Positions 1 through 8,644 of a stretch of DNA of 64,000 bases are shown one piece after another. The position numbers were made by a program, and so were the translations under genes. The stretch is taken from positions 248,001 to 312,000 of the forward strand of contig NZ_JACHEX010000001.1 in NCBI RefSeq assembly GCF_014201655.1. Reading direction: 5' to 3'. The DNA is from Thermosipho japonicus. GTDB lineage: Bacteria > Thermotogota > Thermotogae > Thermotogales > Fervidobacteriaceae. The notes beneath the pieces were generated by a model. The model had not been told where the DNA came from. It did no database searches and was given only the letters and a program-made list of their open reading frames with translations. Each line of letters opens with the position of its first letter. The first letter of the stretch is position 1.

Positions 1-932
1 GGATGAACACCAGTTAAAACCATTGGAGTTCCAATAACAACTGTCGATGCTTCTACTAAATCAATTGCTATTTCTCCTATATCTGCATTTACAATGTTGT
101 GCAATTTTACTTTTACACCTTTGTCCATCAAACTTTCAGATAAATATTCCACCATCTTTTTTGTGCTCTCATGCATTGAAACATACAATATAACTACCTC
201 ATTTTCAACTTCATTACTTATCCACTTTTTATATGCCTCAATTATCAACTTAGGATTTTTATAGACAGGACCATGACTTGGTGCAATCTTTTCAATATCC
301 AGCATTTCAACCTTTTCAATGTTTTTTTTCATTGGAACTCTAAATGGCATCATAATTTCTGCATAATACCTCTTGGCCATCTCAAGTAATTTCTCATCAC
401 CCACTTGCTCAATTTCACTTGTTGCAAGGTGTGATCCAAATAAATCACAACTAAAAAGTATTTTATCCTCTTTTAAATAAGTAACCATAGTTTCAGGCCA
501 ATGAGTCCATGGTGTAAATATAAACTTTAAAGTTTTATCACCCAATGATAACTCCTGACCATCTTCAATAGTTATCACATCTTCACCTTTAATATGAATG
601 TGAGTTTTTAAAAAATCTGCACATTTTTTATTTGTAACAACCTTTGCACCAAATTTTTCCACAACTTTTCCAATTAATCCAGAATGATCTTGTTCTGCAT
701 GGTTTGAAATTACATAGTCTATCTTTTGAATATTCAATTTTTTTAGATTATTCATAAATTCTTCTTCTTTTCTTGGCTCAACTGTATCAATTAGTGCTAT
801 TTTTTCAGTCCCTTTTATTATGTAAGAATTATAAGTTGTCCCGTTAGGAAGAGGAACCAACTCATCAAAAAGCTCCCTGTCCCAATCAATTGCTCCAACA
901 AAGTACACATTTTCTACTATTTTTCTAACCAT
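1..932 (-). CDS. Flavodiiron protein (A-type flavoprotein), C-terminus cut by window edge
   Basis: The reading frame starts at ATG 932 and is still open at base 1, so the C-terminus is missing. The metallo-beta-lactamase-like domain carries the di-iron ligand motif H-x-E-x-D-H (HAEQDH, residues 78-83), then WTHWPE and CDLFGSH. A flavodoxin-like part follows (VVILYVSMHES, then the start of a GTPMVLTG segment). Family members reduce O2 to water (some reduce NO) in the cytoplasm, using electrons from rubredoxin. The rubredoxin gene lies 3 bases upstream on the same strand, which fits a rubredoxin:oxygen oxidoreductase in an oxygen-defence operon headed by perR. Nothing shows whether O2 or NO is preferred. 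The family call is secure. Confidence 0.93.
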   Translation of the reverse strand, partial: MVRKIVENVYFVGAIDWDRELFDELVPLPNGTTYNSYIIKGTEKIALIDTVEPRKEEEFMNNLKKLNIQKIDYVISNHAEQDHSGLIGKVVEKFGAKVVTNKKCADFLKTHIHIKGEDVITIEDGQELSLGDKTLKFIFTPWTHWPETMVTYLKEDKILFSCDLFGSHLATSEIEQVGDEKLLEMAKRYYAEIMMPFRVPMKKNIEKVEMLDIEKIAPSHGPVYKNPKLIIEAYKKWISNEVENEVVILYVSMHESTKKMVEYLSESLMDKGVKVKLHNIVNADIGEIAIDLVEASTVVIGTPMVLTGVH

Positions 933-935
933 AAC

Positions 936-1094
936 TTATTCCTCCTCAAATTGATCCTTTGGCACCCCGCAAACTGGACATACCCAATCTTCTGGTAATT
1001 CTTCAAATGGTGTTCCTGGTTCTATTCCATTATCGGGATCTCCAACCTCTGGATCATAAACATACCCACAAACTGTACAAACGTACCTTTTCAT
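936..1094 (-). CDS. Rubredoxin
   Basis: This 52-residue protein has the two knuckles of rubredoxin, CTVCGY near the N-terminus and CPVCGVPK near the C-terminus, whose four Cys bind one iron. It is the normal family length. It carries electrons in the cytoplasm, most likely to the flavodiiron protein encoded directly downstream, to keep this anaerobe free of O2. The start at ATG 1094 is chosen because GGAGGTGG lies just upstream; longer in-frame extensions have no such site and would read through an intercistronic hairpin. The acidic Asp/Glu-rich composition is typical of the family. Confidence 0.95.
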   Translation of the reverse strand: MKRYVCTVCGYVYDPEVGDPDNGIEPGTPFEELPEDWVCPVCGVPKDQFEEE

Positions 1095-1126
1095 AAATAT
1101 CCACCTCCAAAAATTCTCTAATTTAT

Positions 1127-1147
1127 GGAGCGGGAGACTCCCGCTCC
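1127..1147 (-). terminator. Intercistronic stem-loop between peroxiredoxin and rubredoxin genes
   Basis: Two perfect 10-base arms (GGAGCGGGAG / CTCCCGCTCC) around one base form a strong hairpin about 30 bases downstream of the peroxiredoxin stop on the minus strand. It has no long T-run, so it is more likely an RNA processing or stability element, or a leaky terminator, than a full stop between the two genes. Confidence 0.5.
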
Positions 1148-1177
1148 TACAAGTCACACATATATTATACTATAATT

Positions 1178-1822
1178 TTACTTATTATTTAATTTTTTAT
1201 GACAGAACCACCAATCAAAACATTCGTACTCCTTTGTCCTTTGTTCTGCATCTTTAACTGTTGATGCTGGTGGCACAATAGCTTCATCATTAACCAATTC
1301 ATTATTTGGCCAATTTGCCGGTAAAGCTACTCCATTTTCGTCAATTACTTGGAAACCTTTCACCATTCTTAGTATTTCGTCCATATTTCTACCAAGTTCC
1401 TGAGGATAATATAAAACAGCTCTTAAAATACCTTTTGGATCAATTATAAAGACCGCTCTAACTGTATTAGTACCTTTTGCAGGATGAATCATACCAAGCA
1501 TTTCCGCAATCTTTCCTCTATCATCAGCAATAACAGGGAATTTAATTTCAACACCTAGCTTATCTTTTATCCATTCAACCCATTTGATATGAGAAAACAC
1601 CTGATCAATACTTAACCCGACCAATTCAGTATTTAATTTTTGAAATTCATCAAATCTTTTTTGAAATGCCACAAATTCAGTTGTACAAACAGGCGTAAAA
1701 TCTGCAGGATGGCTGAACAAAACAACCCATTTTCCCTTAAAATCATCTGGAAATTTAATAACTCCTTTCGTAGTAACTGCCTCAAATTCTGGAATCCTCT
1801 CACCAATCAATGGTATACCCAT
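1178..1822 (-). CDS. Peroxiredoxin (AhpC/TSA, Prx6-type)
   Basis: This 214-residue thioredoxin-fold peroxidase reduces H2O2 and organic peroxides in the cytoplasm. The peroxidatic Cys sits in the conserved P-x-x-x-T-x-x-C block ([10 protein letters not shown], near residue 47). The C-terminal arm with the CFDWWFCHK signature matches the longer Prx6-type enzymes of thermophiles and archaea, where these Cys can form disulfides. The ATG at 1822 follows GGAGGTGAG, which lies inside the last codons of perR, so the two genes are translationally coupled. Its place between perR and rubredoxin/flavodiiron genes marks it as part of a peroxide and oxygen stress operon. Confidence 0.95.
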   Translation of the reverse strand: MGIPLIGERIPEFEAVTTKGVIKFPDDFKGKWVVLFSHPADFTPVCTTEFVAFQKRFDEFQKLNTELVGLSIDQVFSHIKWVEWIKDKLGVEIKFPVIADDRGKIAEMLGMIHPAKGTNTVRAVFIIDPKGILRAVLYYPQELGRNMDEILRMVKGFQVIDENGVALPANWPNNELVNDEAIVPPASTVKDAEQRTKEYECFDWWFCHKKLNNK

Positions 1823-1824
1823 AA

Positions 1825-2250
1825 CTACTCACCTCCATTTAAACAATTTTTACATATTCCAACTAAACAATACTGAATATTCATTACTTTATGGCCCTCA
1901 ACTGAATCAATTTTCGGGACTTCTGGAAGAGCTTCAAAAACATCATAAACCTTCTTGCATTTGGTGCAATAAAAATGATGATGTTCTACAAATTCAAAAT
2001 CATATCTTATAGATGAAGGAGTAATTATCTCTTTAATAACTTTCTTCTCGCTCAACAGAGAAACAGTATTATAAACCGTAGCTCTTGAGATCGCATGAAT
2101 CTTTCCTTTCAAATGTTCATATATTTCATCTGCAGACGGATGCTTTTTACTTTCAACAATAAATTTTAAAATTTCTATTCTTTGAACTGTTGGGCGAATA
2201 TTTCTTTCCTTAAGCATTTCAGCATATCTTTTCAATGAACTCACTCCCAT
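1825..2250 (-). CDS. perR: Fur-family peroxide regulator, PerR-like
   Basis: This 141-residue Fur-family repressor has an N-terminal winged helix ([27 protein letters not shown]), then a metal-binding domain with [11 protein letters not shown] and a second pair CLVGICKNC. The four Cys are the structural zinc site, and the His cluster fits the sensory metal site. The first position in an operon with peroxiredoxin, rubredoxin and flavodiiron genes argues for peroxide sensing (PerR) rather than iron uptake control (Fur), but the sequence alone does not prove this. It probably represses its own operon from the promoter at 2270-2298. Confidence 0.88.
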   Translation of the reverse strand: MGVSSLKRYAEMLKERNIRPTVQRIEILKFIVESKKHPSADEIYEHLKGKIHAISRATVYNTVSLLSEKKVIKEIITPSSIRYDFEFVEHHHFYCTKCKKVYDVFEALPEVPKIDSVEGHKVMNIQYCLVGICKNCLNGGE

Positions 2251-2269
2251 CTATACTAAGTACATTTTT

Positions 2270-2298
2270 ATTATAAATCCATTTTTAGACATTGTCAA
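2270..2298 (-). promoter_or_regulatory. Consensus sigma-A promoter of the perR operon
   Basis: On the minus strand a perfect TTGACA (2298-2293) and a perfect TATAAT (2275-2270) are separated by 17 bases, about 20-25 bases upstream of the perR start. A match this complete in the only gap upstream of perR makes it the operon promoter. A PerR operator probably overlaps it, but no clear dyad could be assigned. Confidence 0.85.
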
Positions 2299-2491
2299 GT
2301 ATTTAACAGTTTTTTATTAATATTTTGATTTAAATTCCAAACATCCCATTAAAACTGTTTTTTTTGACATCAAAAAAATTAATTAAAATTTATGTAATAA
2401 AAATTTGAAAAAAACGTTCCCCAACTTTTAGCCAATTTATCTTTTGTAATCTTAACTTTAGTGTAAAATATTCATCGAAAGGGGGAAAATT

Positions 2492-3523
2492 GTGGTAATT
2501 ATTTTAACCATTGTTTCAATTTACGCTGTAGTAATAACAGCACTTTTTCTAAAAAAGTCTTTATCTTCTAGTCGCTACAATATAAAAAGCTTAATCTATG
2601 ATTTTAATGATTCATTATCTGATAGTAGTAATGATTTTTCAAACAAAGTCTTATCTTACATTTCAAAAAATTTTTCTAAAATTGATTCTGGAGCAATTTT
2701 TCTTAAAAACGGCAACTCATTTATTGAACTTAACTCATTTGGTAATAAAATAGAAAATAATGACAAGATTTTCTTTTTTAAAGACTATTATGTTAAGGAA
2801 TTTTTTATAGACGAATCATATGCACTTAGAACCGTATTTCACACAATCAAGAATCTTTCAAAAGAAGAAAAAGAAAAGATTGAAATTTTAACAGGATTAA
2901 TTTCTTCGTCTGAGATTATCAAAAATTTAATCAAAAAGAATGGAAAGTTCCAAATTGATCTTATGCTTTCAATGATAAAAATATTAGAATATTATGACAG
3001 ATACACCCAAGGACATTCTCTAAGGGTTGCAGAGCTCTCGAAAAAAATCGCAAAAAAAATGAAACTTTCTCACAAAGAAATTTCTGACGCTTACTGGACA
3101 GGGCTTGTTCATGATATCGGAAAAATAGCCATACCAACAGGTATTCTAAACAAAGAAGGAAAATTAACTGACGAAGAATTTTCAATAATAAAAAAACACC
3201 CAATATATGGTTATGAATTTCTATCAACATCTGAAACCCTTAAGGATATAGCAACTTATGTTTTTCATCATCATGAGAGATGGGATGGAAATGGTTATCC
3301 TACAGGTTTGAAAGGAGAGATGATTCCTATTATTTCAAGAATAATCGCGGTTGCTGATAGCTGGGATGCAATGATAAGTAAAAGAGCGTATAGAAATGCT
3401 TTATCTAAAGATTATGCATTACAAGAGATCATCAATAACTCTGGGAAGCAGTTTGATCCTAGAGTGGTTAAGGCTTTTCTGGAAGTTATTGAGGAAGAAG
3501 AAGATAATATTTCCATTGCATAA
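2492..3523 (+). CDS. Membrane-anchored HD-GYP domain protein, putative cyclic dinucleotide phosphodiesterase
   Basis: This protein has 343 residues. Residues 2-20 form one hydrophobic helix. A middle region (about 40-145) is not recognised and may be a small sensory domain. The C-terminal half (about 155-335) is an HD-GYP domain with H175, HDIGK (207-211) and HHERWDGNGYP (260-270). Such proteins usually hydrolyse cyclic di-GMP and control motility or surface life. The start is GTG 2492, preceded by AAAGGGGG. The gene stands alone between the divergent perR operon and a strong terminator. The metal ligands appear complete, so it is probably active; substrate is inferred from the family. Confidence 0.9.
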   Translation: MVIILTIVSIYAVVITALFLKKSLSSSRYNIKSLIYDFNDSLSDSSNDFSNKVLSYISKNFSKIDSGAIFLKNGNSFIELNSFGNKIENNDKIFFFKDYYVKEFFIDESYALRTVFHTIKNLSKEEKEKIEILTGLISSSEIIKNLIKKNGKFQIDLMLSMIKILEYYDRYTQGHSLRVAELSKKIAKKMKLSHKEISDAYWTGLVHDIGKIAIPTGILNKEGKLTDEEFSIIKKHPIYGYEFLSTSETLKDIATYVFHHHERWDGNGYPTGLKGEMIPIISRIIAVADSWDAMISKRAYRNALSKDYALQEIINNSGKQFDPRVVKAFLEVIEEEEDNISIA

Positions 3524-3555
3524 AGAGCCAACTTTAAAAAGTTGGCTCTTTTTTT
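3523..3555 (+). terminator. Rho-independent terminator after the HD-GYP gene
   Basis: Arms AAGAGCCAACT / AGTTGGCTCTT form an 11-bp stem directly after the stop codon, followed by a run of T. Confidence 0.92.
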
Positions 3556-3588
3556 ATATCATTATACATCAGGAGGTGTGGGGGGAAG

Positions 3589-5166
3589 ATGAAAAACGAC
3601 TTTCTTGGAAGAAGTCTTACAGTGATTGAAGATTTTTCAGTTGATGAACAAATGTTTTTGTACACTCAAACAAGAAAACTCAAAAAACTTTGGAAAGAAA
3701 AAAGTAACATTTCCGAATTTCAAATCAAAAAGAACGTAGGAATTTACATCGTCTTTGTAGAACCTAGCACAAGGACCAAAGAATCTTTCATCAACGCAGC
3801 AAGATTTCACAAAAATGCAAAAGTAAATATTTTTGATTCAGAGCATTCATCATTTAACAAAAAAGAAAGCTACTTAGACACCTTTAACATGCTAACGGGA
3901 TATAGTGACTACTCAATTTTTGTTCTAAGAACAAGACTTGAGGGAACATGTAAGTATTTAGACGAGAAAGTATCAGAATTTGCTGAAAGACACGGTATAG
4001 AAAAACCTGCATTTATTAACGCCGGTGATGGCAAGCACGAACATCCAACTCAAGAATTATTAGATGAATACACTTTTCTTGAACAAATGGATTTTGACAA
4101 TTCTTTTATTCACATCGCTCTAGTTGGAGATTTACTTCATGGAAGAACTGTTCACTCAAAAGTTAATGGCCTAAAAATTTTTAAAAATGTTTTAGTTGAC
4201 CTGATTGCACCTGAAGAAATATCAATGCCATCTCATTATATCAAAAAGATGAAAGAAAATGGTTTTGAAGTTAGAATCTTCGATTCCATTGAATCATATC
4301 TTAAATCTACCGATAAGGTAGCAAAAATATGGTACTTTACACGGCTCCAGCTTGAAAGAATGGGAGAAGATATTTTAGAAAAAGAACATGTGCTAAGAAA
4401 AAGTGTCACCTTTAGAAAAGAATTTCTAGAAAATATACCACAAGATGTTAAATTTTATCATCCTCTTCCAAGGCATAAAATATACCCAACTATACCCACT
4501 TTTTTAGATAACTTACCTCTCAATGGTTGGGAACAACAAGCAATAAATGGATATTGGACTAGAACAGTTCTACTATCAATGCTTGGCGGAGCATTAAAAG
4601 CAAATTTTGATACGTCTTTTAGAACTCAAGAAAATGATGATGATTTTATAATTCCTGCACCAATTGTAAATGGTACCAAAGGAGTTTTAAAAGAAGGAAA
4701 AAGAGGAATAAAGCCAATTGAAAACGGAACAGTAATCGACCACATAGCAAAAGGAAAAGATAAAGATAAGATTTTTGAAACTATAATAAAAATAAGAAAA
4801 ATATTAAAATTATTTGATCTTGATAGCGCAGATGGAATATTCAAATCGGAAAATGGCGAATTTAAAGGTTACATAAGTCTTCCAAATAGATATCTTTCAA
4901 AAAAAGAAATAAAAATGTTGTCCGCAATCTCTCCAAATACTACTGTAAATATAATCAAAAACTCTAGAGTGGTTGAAAAATACAGAATATTCTTACCACC
5001 TTTTATCTACGGATTTTCAGAATTAAGATGTAAAAATGAAAATTGTATCACAAATCCTGTAAATGGAGAAAATGCTGAAGCATTTTTTATAAGAAATAAC
5101 GAGGGAGAGCTTGTATGTAAGTACTGTGAAACGCCTCATTCGTTCGAAGAAATTTGGAATATCTAA
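3589..5166 (+). CDS. pyrBI: Aspartate carbamoyltransferase, fused catalytic and regulatory chains (PyrB-PyrI)
   Basis: This 525-residue protein catalyses the committed step of pyrimidine synthesis, carbamoyl phosphate plus aspartate to carbamoyl aspartate. The catalytic part (about 1-345) carries the carbamoyl-phosphate loop STRTKES (60-66), HPTQELLDEYT and HPLPRH. The C-terminal part (about 370-525) is a PyrI regulatory chain ending in a four-Cys zinc domain (CKNENC and CKYC pairs). The two chains are separate in most bacteria; the fusion is known from Thermotoga. It should still bind nucleotide effectors through the PyrI part. AGGAGG precedes ATG 3589. It is monocistronic between two terminators. 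Confidence 0.95.
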   Translation: MKNDFLGRSLTVIEDFSVDEQMFLYTQTRKLKKLWKEKSNISEFQIKKNVGIYIVFVEPSTRTKESFINAARFHKNAKVNIFDSEHSSFNKKESYLDTFNMLTGYSDYSIFVLRTRLEGTCKYLDEKVSEFAERHGIEKPAFINAGDGKHEHPTQELLDEYTFLEQMDFDNSFIHIALVGDLLHGRTVHSKVNGLKIFKNVLVDLIAPEEISMPSHYIKKMKENGFEVRIFDSIESYLKSTDKVAKIWYFTRLQLERMGEDILEKEHVLRKSVTFRKEFLENIPQDVKFYHPLPRHKIYPTIPTFLDNLPLNGWEQQAINGYWTRTVLLSMLGGALKANFDTSFRTQENDDDFIIPAPIVNGTKGVLKEGKRGIKPIENGTVIDHIAKGKDKDKIFETIIKIRKILKLFDLDSADGIFKSENGEFKGYISLPNRYLSKKEIKMLSAISPNTTVNIIKNSRVVEKYRIFLPPFIYGFSELRCKNENCITNPVNGENAEAFFIRNNEGELVCKYCETPHSFEEIWNI

Positions 5167-5171
5167 TTAAT

Positions 5172-5197
5172 AAAGTGCCTGGATATCCAGGCACTTT
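5172..5197. terminator. Bidirectional terminator between pyrBI and galK
   Basis: The 11-bp stem AAAGTGCCTGG / CCAGGCACTTT with loop ATAT has A- and T-rich flanks on both sides. It serves pyrBI on the plus strand and the gal operon on the minus strand. Confidence 0.9.
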
Positions 5198-6251
5198 ATC
5201 TAATCTCTGCAACACCATTTGATGAATTTAATTTATAAAAGGTAGGCCTTATACTAAATCTTGAATAATATTCATTTTCCAATAACTTTTCAATACTTTC
5301 AAATGCCCCTTCTCTTGAAATAACAATAACTCCTCCGCCAAAACCTCCTCCAACCATTCTTGCACCAATAAACCCTTCTTTCCCCTTTAAAAAGTCAACT
5401 ATAAAATCTGTTTCATCGCAAGAAACTTCATATAAATATCTCAAACTTTCATGAGATTGATATAGATATTCCCCTATCTTTTCAATTTGATCTTCTTTTA
5501 AGGCTTTTACTGTCCTTAAAACCCTTTCATTTTCCTCCAATATATGTTGAACTCTTTTCAAAAGAGTACCATTCAACAATTTGAGATCTTCTCTTGTTAC
5601 CTTTCGAAAACTATCTTTGCCAATTATTTCAAGAGCACTTTCACATTCTTTCCTTCTAAGGTTATATTCAGAGGTTGAAAGTTCATGTTTTACATTAGAA
5701 TCAATCACAAATATCTCATACCCTTTTAAATTAAGCGGAACAAATTGAAAATCTAAAGTCATTGTATCAAGAAATATTGCGTAATCTTTTTTTGAAAATG
5801 CTGATGCAAATTGATCCATTATTCCACAATTTACTCCAACAAAATTTGCTTCTGCCTCTCTTGAAATTTTAACAATGTCCATTTTTGGCAAATTCAAACC
5901 AAAAAATTCAGATATAGCATAAGCAGATGCTACTTCAAGAGCAGCTGAACTTGAAAGGCCAGCACCAATAGGTATATTAGAATCCACCTTTATTTTAACA
6001 GGTTGAATTTTATAACCTCTTTTTTCAATTTCTTTAATAACTCCGATAACATAATCTGCCCAACTATTTGTTTTTTGTAAGGTTGAAACTATAACTTCTT
6101 TATTCAAATTATTTGAGTAAAAGCAAAACTTATCTGATTCTTCAATCTCAAGTTGTACATACCTATCAATAGCAAAAGGCAATACAAACCCATCATTGTA
6201 ATCTGTGTGTTCGCCTATAAGATTAACTCTGCCGGGTGCTTTTACTTTCAA
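5196..6251 (-). CDS. galK: Galactokinase
   Basis: This 351-residue GHMP-family kinase phosphorylates galactose with ATP at the entry to the Leloir pathway. The N-terminal galactokinase signature GRVNLIGEHTDY is followed by the ATP loop PIGAGLSSSAALEVA and by the C-terminal motif GARMVGGGFGGG. The start is placed at TTG 6251 because GGAGGTG lies 4 bases upstream and the length then matches Thermotoga GalK (about 350). A longer reading would begin inside galT without a ribosome site. The TTG overlaps the galT stop (TTGA), so translation is coupled. It is the last gene of the gal operon. Confidence 0.94.
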   Translation of the reverse strand: MKVKAPGRVNLIGEHTDYNDGFVLPFAIDRYVQLEIEESDKFCFYSNNLNKEVIVSTLQKTNSWADYVIGVIKEIEKRGYKIQPVKIKVDSNIPIGAGLSSSAALEVASAYAISEFFGLNLPKMDIVKISREAEANFVGVNCGIMDQFASAFSKKDYAIFLDTMTLDFQFVPLNLKGYEIFVIDSNVKHELSTSEYNLRRKECESALEIIGKDSFRKVTREDLKLLNGTLLKRVQHILEENERVLRTVKALKEDQIEKIGEYLYQSHESLRYLYEVSCDETDFIVDFLKGKEGFIGARMVGGGFGGGVIVISREGAFESIEKLLENEYYSRFSIRPTFYKLNSSNGVAEIR

Positions 6252-7204
6252 AACTTCACCTCCACTTCTCTCAACATTTTTGCAGCTTGTTCTGGCACTA
6301 TTGGATTTATAAAGCTCCATGTTCCTGTTTCCACACTTGCCATCCACTTTAATTTATTCTTATCTCTCTTTGGTGGGTTAAATTCAACGTGAAAATGAAA
6401 AATATCAGAATAATCTTTTGTATTAAATGGAGCCTGGAAAAACATCATCATATAAGGAAATTCTTGATCAAATAATTTGTCATATTTTTTTGTAACAACT
6501 TTTAATATTCTTGCAAAATCTTTTTTCTCGTTCTCAGTGAATTGTAGCAAATTTGAAATATGCCTTTTTGGATATATATGAACTTCGAATGGAAATCTTG
6601 CATAAAATGGAACTAATGCAACAAAAGTTTCGTTTTCATATATTAATCTTTCATTTGTTTCATTTTCTAAAATTTCACAAATTACACATTTTCCATTTTC
6701 ATCAAACCATTTTTCCATTGCATTTAATTTAGCTTCTATTCTTTTTGGTATAAATGGAAAAGCATATATCTGCCCATGAGGATGCGGAAGTGACGCCCCA
6801 ACTTCTTTACCTCGATTCTCAAATATGAAAATATTTTTTACAAAATCATTTTTTGACAGTTCATAGGTTCTATCAACCCACATATCAACCAATTTTTCTA
6901 TCTGTAATATAGGCATCTGCGGAAATGATGACTCATGTTTTGAAGTATACACTACAACCTCACACACACCATATGATTTCATTCGCTTAAAAAGCTTATT
7001 ACTTTCTTTTACTTCTGGTGGATTCTTTCTTAACGAAGGATATCTATTTTCAAAAGCTACTAGATCATACGTTTCTTCTCTAAATTCAACTCCTCCAGGA
7101 CAAATAGGACAATTATTTTTTGCAGGTTGAACCGGCCTTTTTTGTGTCTCAGCAGATATAATTACCCATTCGTCGGTAAGTGGGTTATATCTAATTTCCA
7201 TCAT
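6248..7204 (-). CDS. galT: Galactose-1-phosphate uridylyltransferase
   Basis: This 318-residue HIT-superfamily enzyme transfers UMP between UDP-glucose and galactose 1-phosphate. The active-site motif HPHGQ (in SLPHPHGQIYAFPF) contains the nucleophilic His, and NNCPICPGG and CVICE give Cys pairs likely to bind zinc. The ATG at 7204 overlaps the stop of the upstream gene (TAATG) behind GGAGGCGAT. It lies between galK and the degenerate alpha-galactosidase-like gene. No galE is present nearby, so UDP-galactose epimerisation must be encoded elsewhere. Confidence 0.94.
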   Translation of the reverse strand: MMEIRYNPLTDEWVIISAETQKRPVQPAKNNCPICPGGVEFREETYDLVAFENRYPSLRKNPPEVKESNKLFKRMKSYGVCEVVVYTSKHESSFPQMPILQIEKLVDMWVDRTYELSKNDFVKNIFIFENRGKEVGASLPHPHGQIYAFPFIPKRIEAKLNAMEKWFDENGKCVICEILENETNERLIYENETFVALVPFYARFPFEVHIYPKRHISNLLQFTENEKKDFARILKVVTKKYDKLFDQEFPYMMMFFQAPFNTKDYSDIFHFHVEFNPPKRDKNKLKWMASVETGTWSFINPIVPEQAAKMLREVEVKF

Positions 7205-8127
7205 TATAAATCGCCTCCATAAAAATTAAATATTCTTCCATCTTCTCTTATTAATTTTCTAGATTTTAAATTAATAAAATCTTCTTCTACAAATTTAGAT
7301 ACCTTTCTATCAAAATCTAAATAAATTTTTACTTTTCTTTTTTCCTTATTAATAGCTTCAAGAATATATATACCGTTATCGTAAGAAAAACTAACTATTT
7401 TTTCATTCTTTTTAACAGTATCAAACAAAATTTTCCATTCTCTTTCAAATTCTTTCCTTGCATCAAGAACAATAAAATTTCCAATATTACTGAAAATATA
7501 ATTTTCTTCGAATGAGCCTGTTACCACAAAACCATCCAAATACTCAAAATCTTGAAGATAATTTTTTGCTCTTGCAAATATTTTACAATTTAAATATTTT
7601 AAATTATCAATCAAGTTTTTATCTATACCTTCAATATTTCTATTAAATACAATCACTTTTTCTTTTAAATTTTCCAATTTTAAACCTTCATTAAAAATTA
7701 CAACATCATTCATATTAAATTGACCTTTTTTACCTTTAAATTTACTTTCAATTAAATTTTTATATGTTTTAAGCAAATAGCCTCTATTAGTATGTTTTAA
7801 AATAACAAAAGAATTTTCACAAGAAAAATCTTTAAATAATCTATGCTTATAATTAACAGCAAAAGAAATATTTTCATCATCTTCCATTATTTCAATGCCT
7901 CCTTCTTTAGCATCTAAAAATCCAAACAGACCTTCGCTGTTAATAGCAAAAAATGAAAAAAGCTTTAAATCCTGTGTTTTTTTTATTTTAAAAACTTCAA
8001 AAAGATCTGTTTTTCCCTTAATACTCCAAGAAAATTTCCATCCAATACTAAAATTTTCTATTTTCCATTTTATTTCATAGCCCTCTTTCTTTTCATAAAA
8101 ATAACCATTTGAAAAGTTCGAAAACAT
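7204..8127 (-). CDS. GH36 alpha-galactosidase-like protein lacking the catalytic barrel
   Basis: This 307-residue protein is upstream of galT, the position held by the alpha-galactosidase galA in Thermotoga. From memory of T. maritima GalA (552 residues), both ends match. The first 60 residues share the pattern GWKxSxxxKG followed by LEVxxxK. The last 40 share a K-I-x-x-D-x start and the stretch REDGRxFxFY at the extreme C-terminus. The central catalytic (beta/alpha)8 region, with the nucleophile and acid/base Asp, is reduced to a short unrelated stretch. The reading frame is intact with no stop, so it may have kept a non-catalytic role such as sugar binding. Alternatively it is a decaying gene. 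Hydrolysis is unlikely. Confidence 0.6.
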   Translation of the reverse strand: MFSNFSNGYFYEKKEGYEIKWKIENFSIGWKFSWSIKGKTDLFEVFKIKKTQDLKLFSFFAINSEGLFGFLDAKEGGIEIMEDDENISFAVNYKHRLFKDFSCENSFVILKHTNRGYLLKTYKNLIESKFKGKKGQFNMNDVVIFNEGLKLENLKEKVIVFNRNIEGIDKNLIDNLKYLNCKIFARAKNYLQDFEYLDGFVVTGSFEENYIFSNIGNFIVLDARKEFEREWKILFDTVKKNEKIVSFSYDNGIYILEAINKEKRKVKIYLDFDRKVSKFVEEDFINLKSRKLIREDGRIFNFYGGDL

Positions 8128-8644
8128 TTAGAATCACTCCCTGAATATGATTATATAAAACCTTAAAAGTTTTTATCGTTTTTATCACTTTATTTCCCAA
8201 AATAAAACCTGAAAATACGGTGAACTTACAGCAAAAAGCAAATCACATATGTGAAAATTTTTTAGTCTTCTAACAATTCTTAATTTGATAAATCGCCTAT
8301 TTTCCTCTTAACAATCAAATTTTTAAATCATTAAAGAATAAAATAAACAATACCTTTTTATATATATTCTCCATCAGCTTAAAATAACTTCACCATTATC
8401 TATCGGTAATGCTTTCGGTAGTTTTATTATAACAATTTTATATTCCAAAAAAAGGAGCCACTTATAAAAATTTACAGCTAAATATTAACAATGAGAAATG
8501 ATTCTCGTTATTTCACACTTAAAATCTCAAAATACTATAAACATGCCAAAAAATTACTATACAAATGTTACAGAACAATTAAGCTAAGCCTTTGTATGGT
8601 ATAATATTTAAGAATGAAATGAGAACTTTTTTGGAGGTGAAGAA
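8128..8644. other. Long AT-rich intergenic region with two short palindromes
   Basis: No gene was found in these 517 bases between the divergent gal operon and metG. Two dyads stand out. TCACATATGTGA is at 8243-8254. AATGAGAA-N4-TTCTCGTT is at 8490-8509 and resembles a Fur-type box with one extra base between its arms. A minus-strand TATAAT-like box near 8150 may serve the gal operon. No riboswitch or T-box structure was recognised. Confidence 0.4.
8597..8605 (+). promoter_or_regulatory. Extended -10 promoter upstream of metG
   Basis: TGGTATAAT is an extended -10 element (TG-N-TATAAT) 39 bases upstream of the metG start. No good -35 box lies at 17 bases, which is acceptable for extended -10 promoters. 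Confidence 0.65.

Noticed and set aside
6252-6347. N-terminal extension of galactokinase
   Set aside because: It lies wholly inside galT, and the GalK family starts at the TTG with the GGAGGTG site.
8128-8644. Riboswitch or T-box leader for metG
   Set aside because: No T-box sequence, specifier stem or known aptamer core could be found, and the -10 lies only about 40 bases from the start codon.
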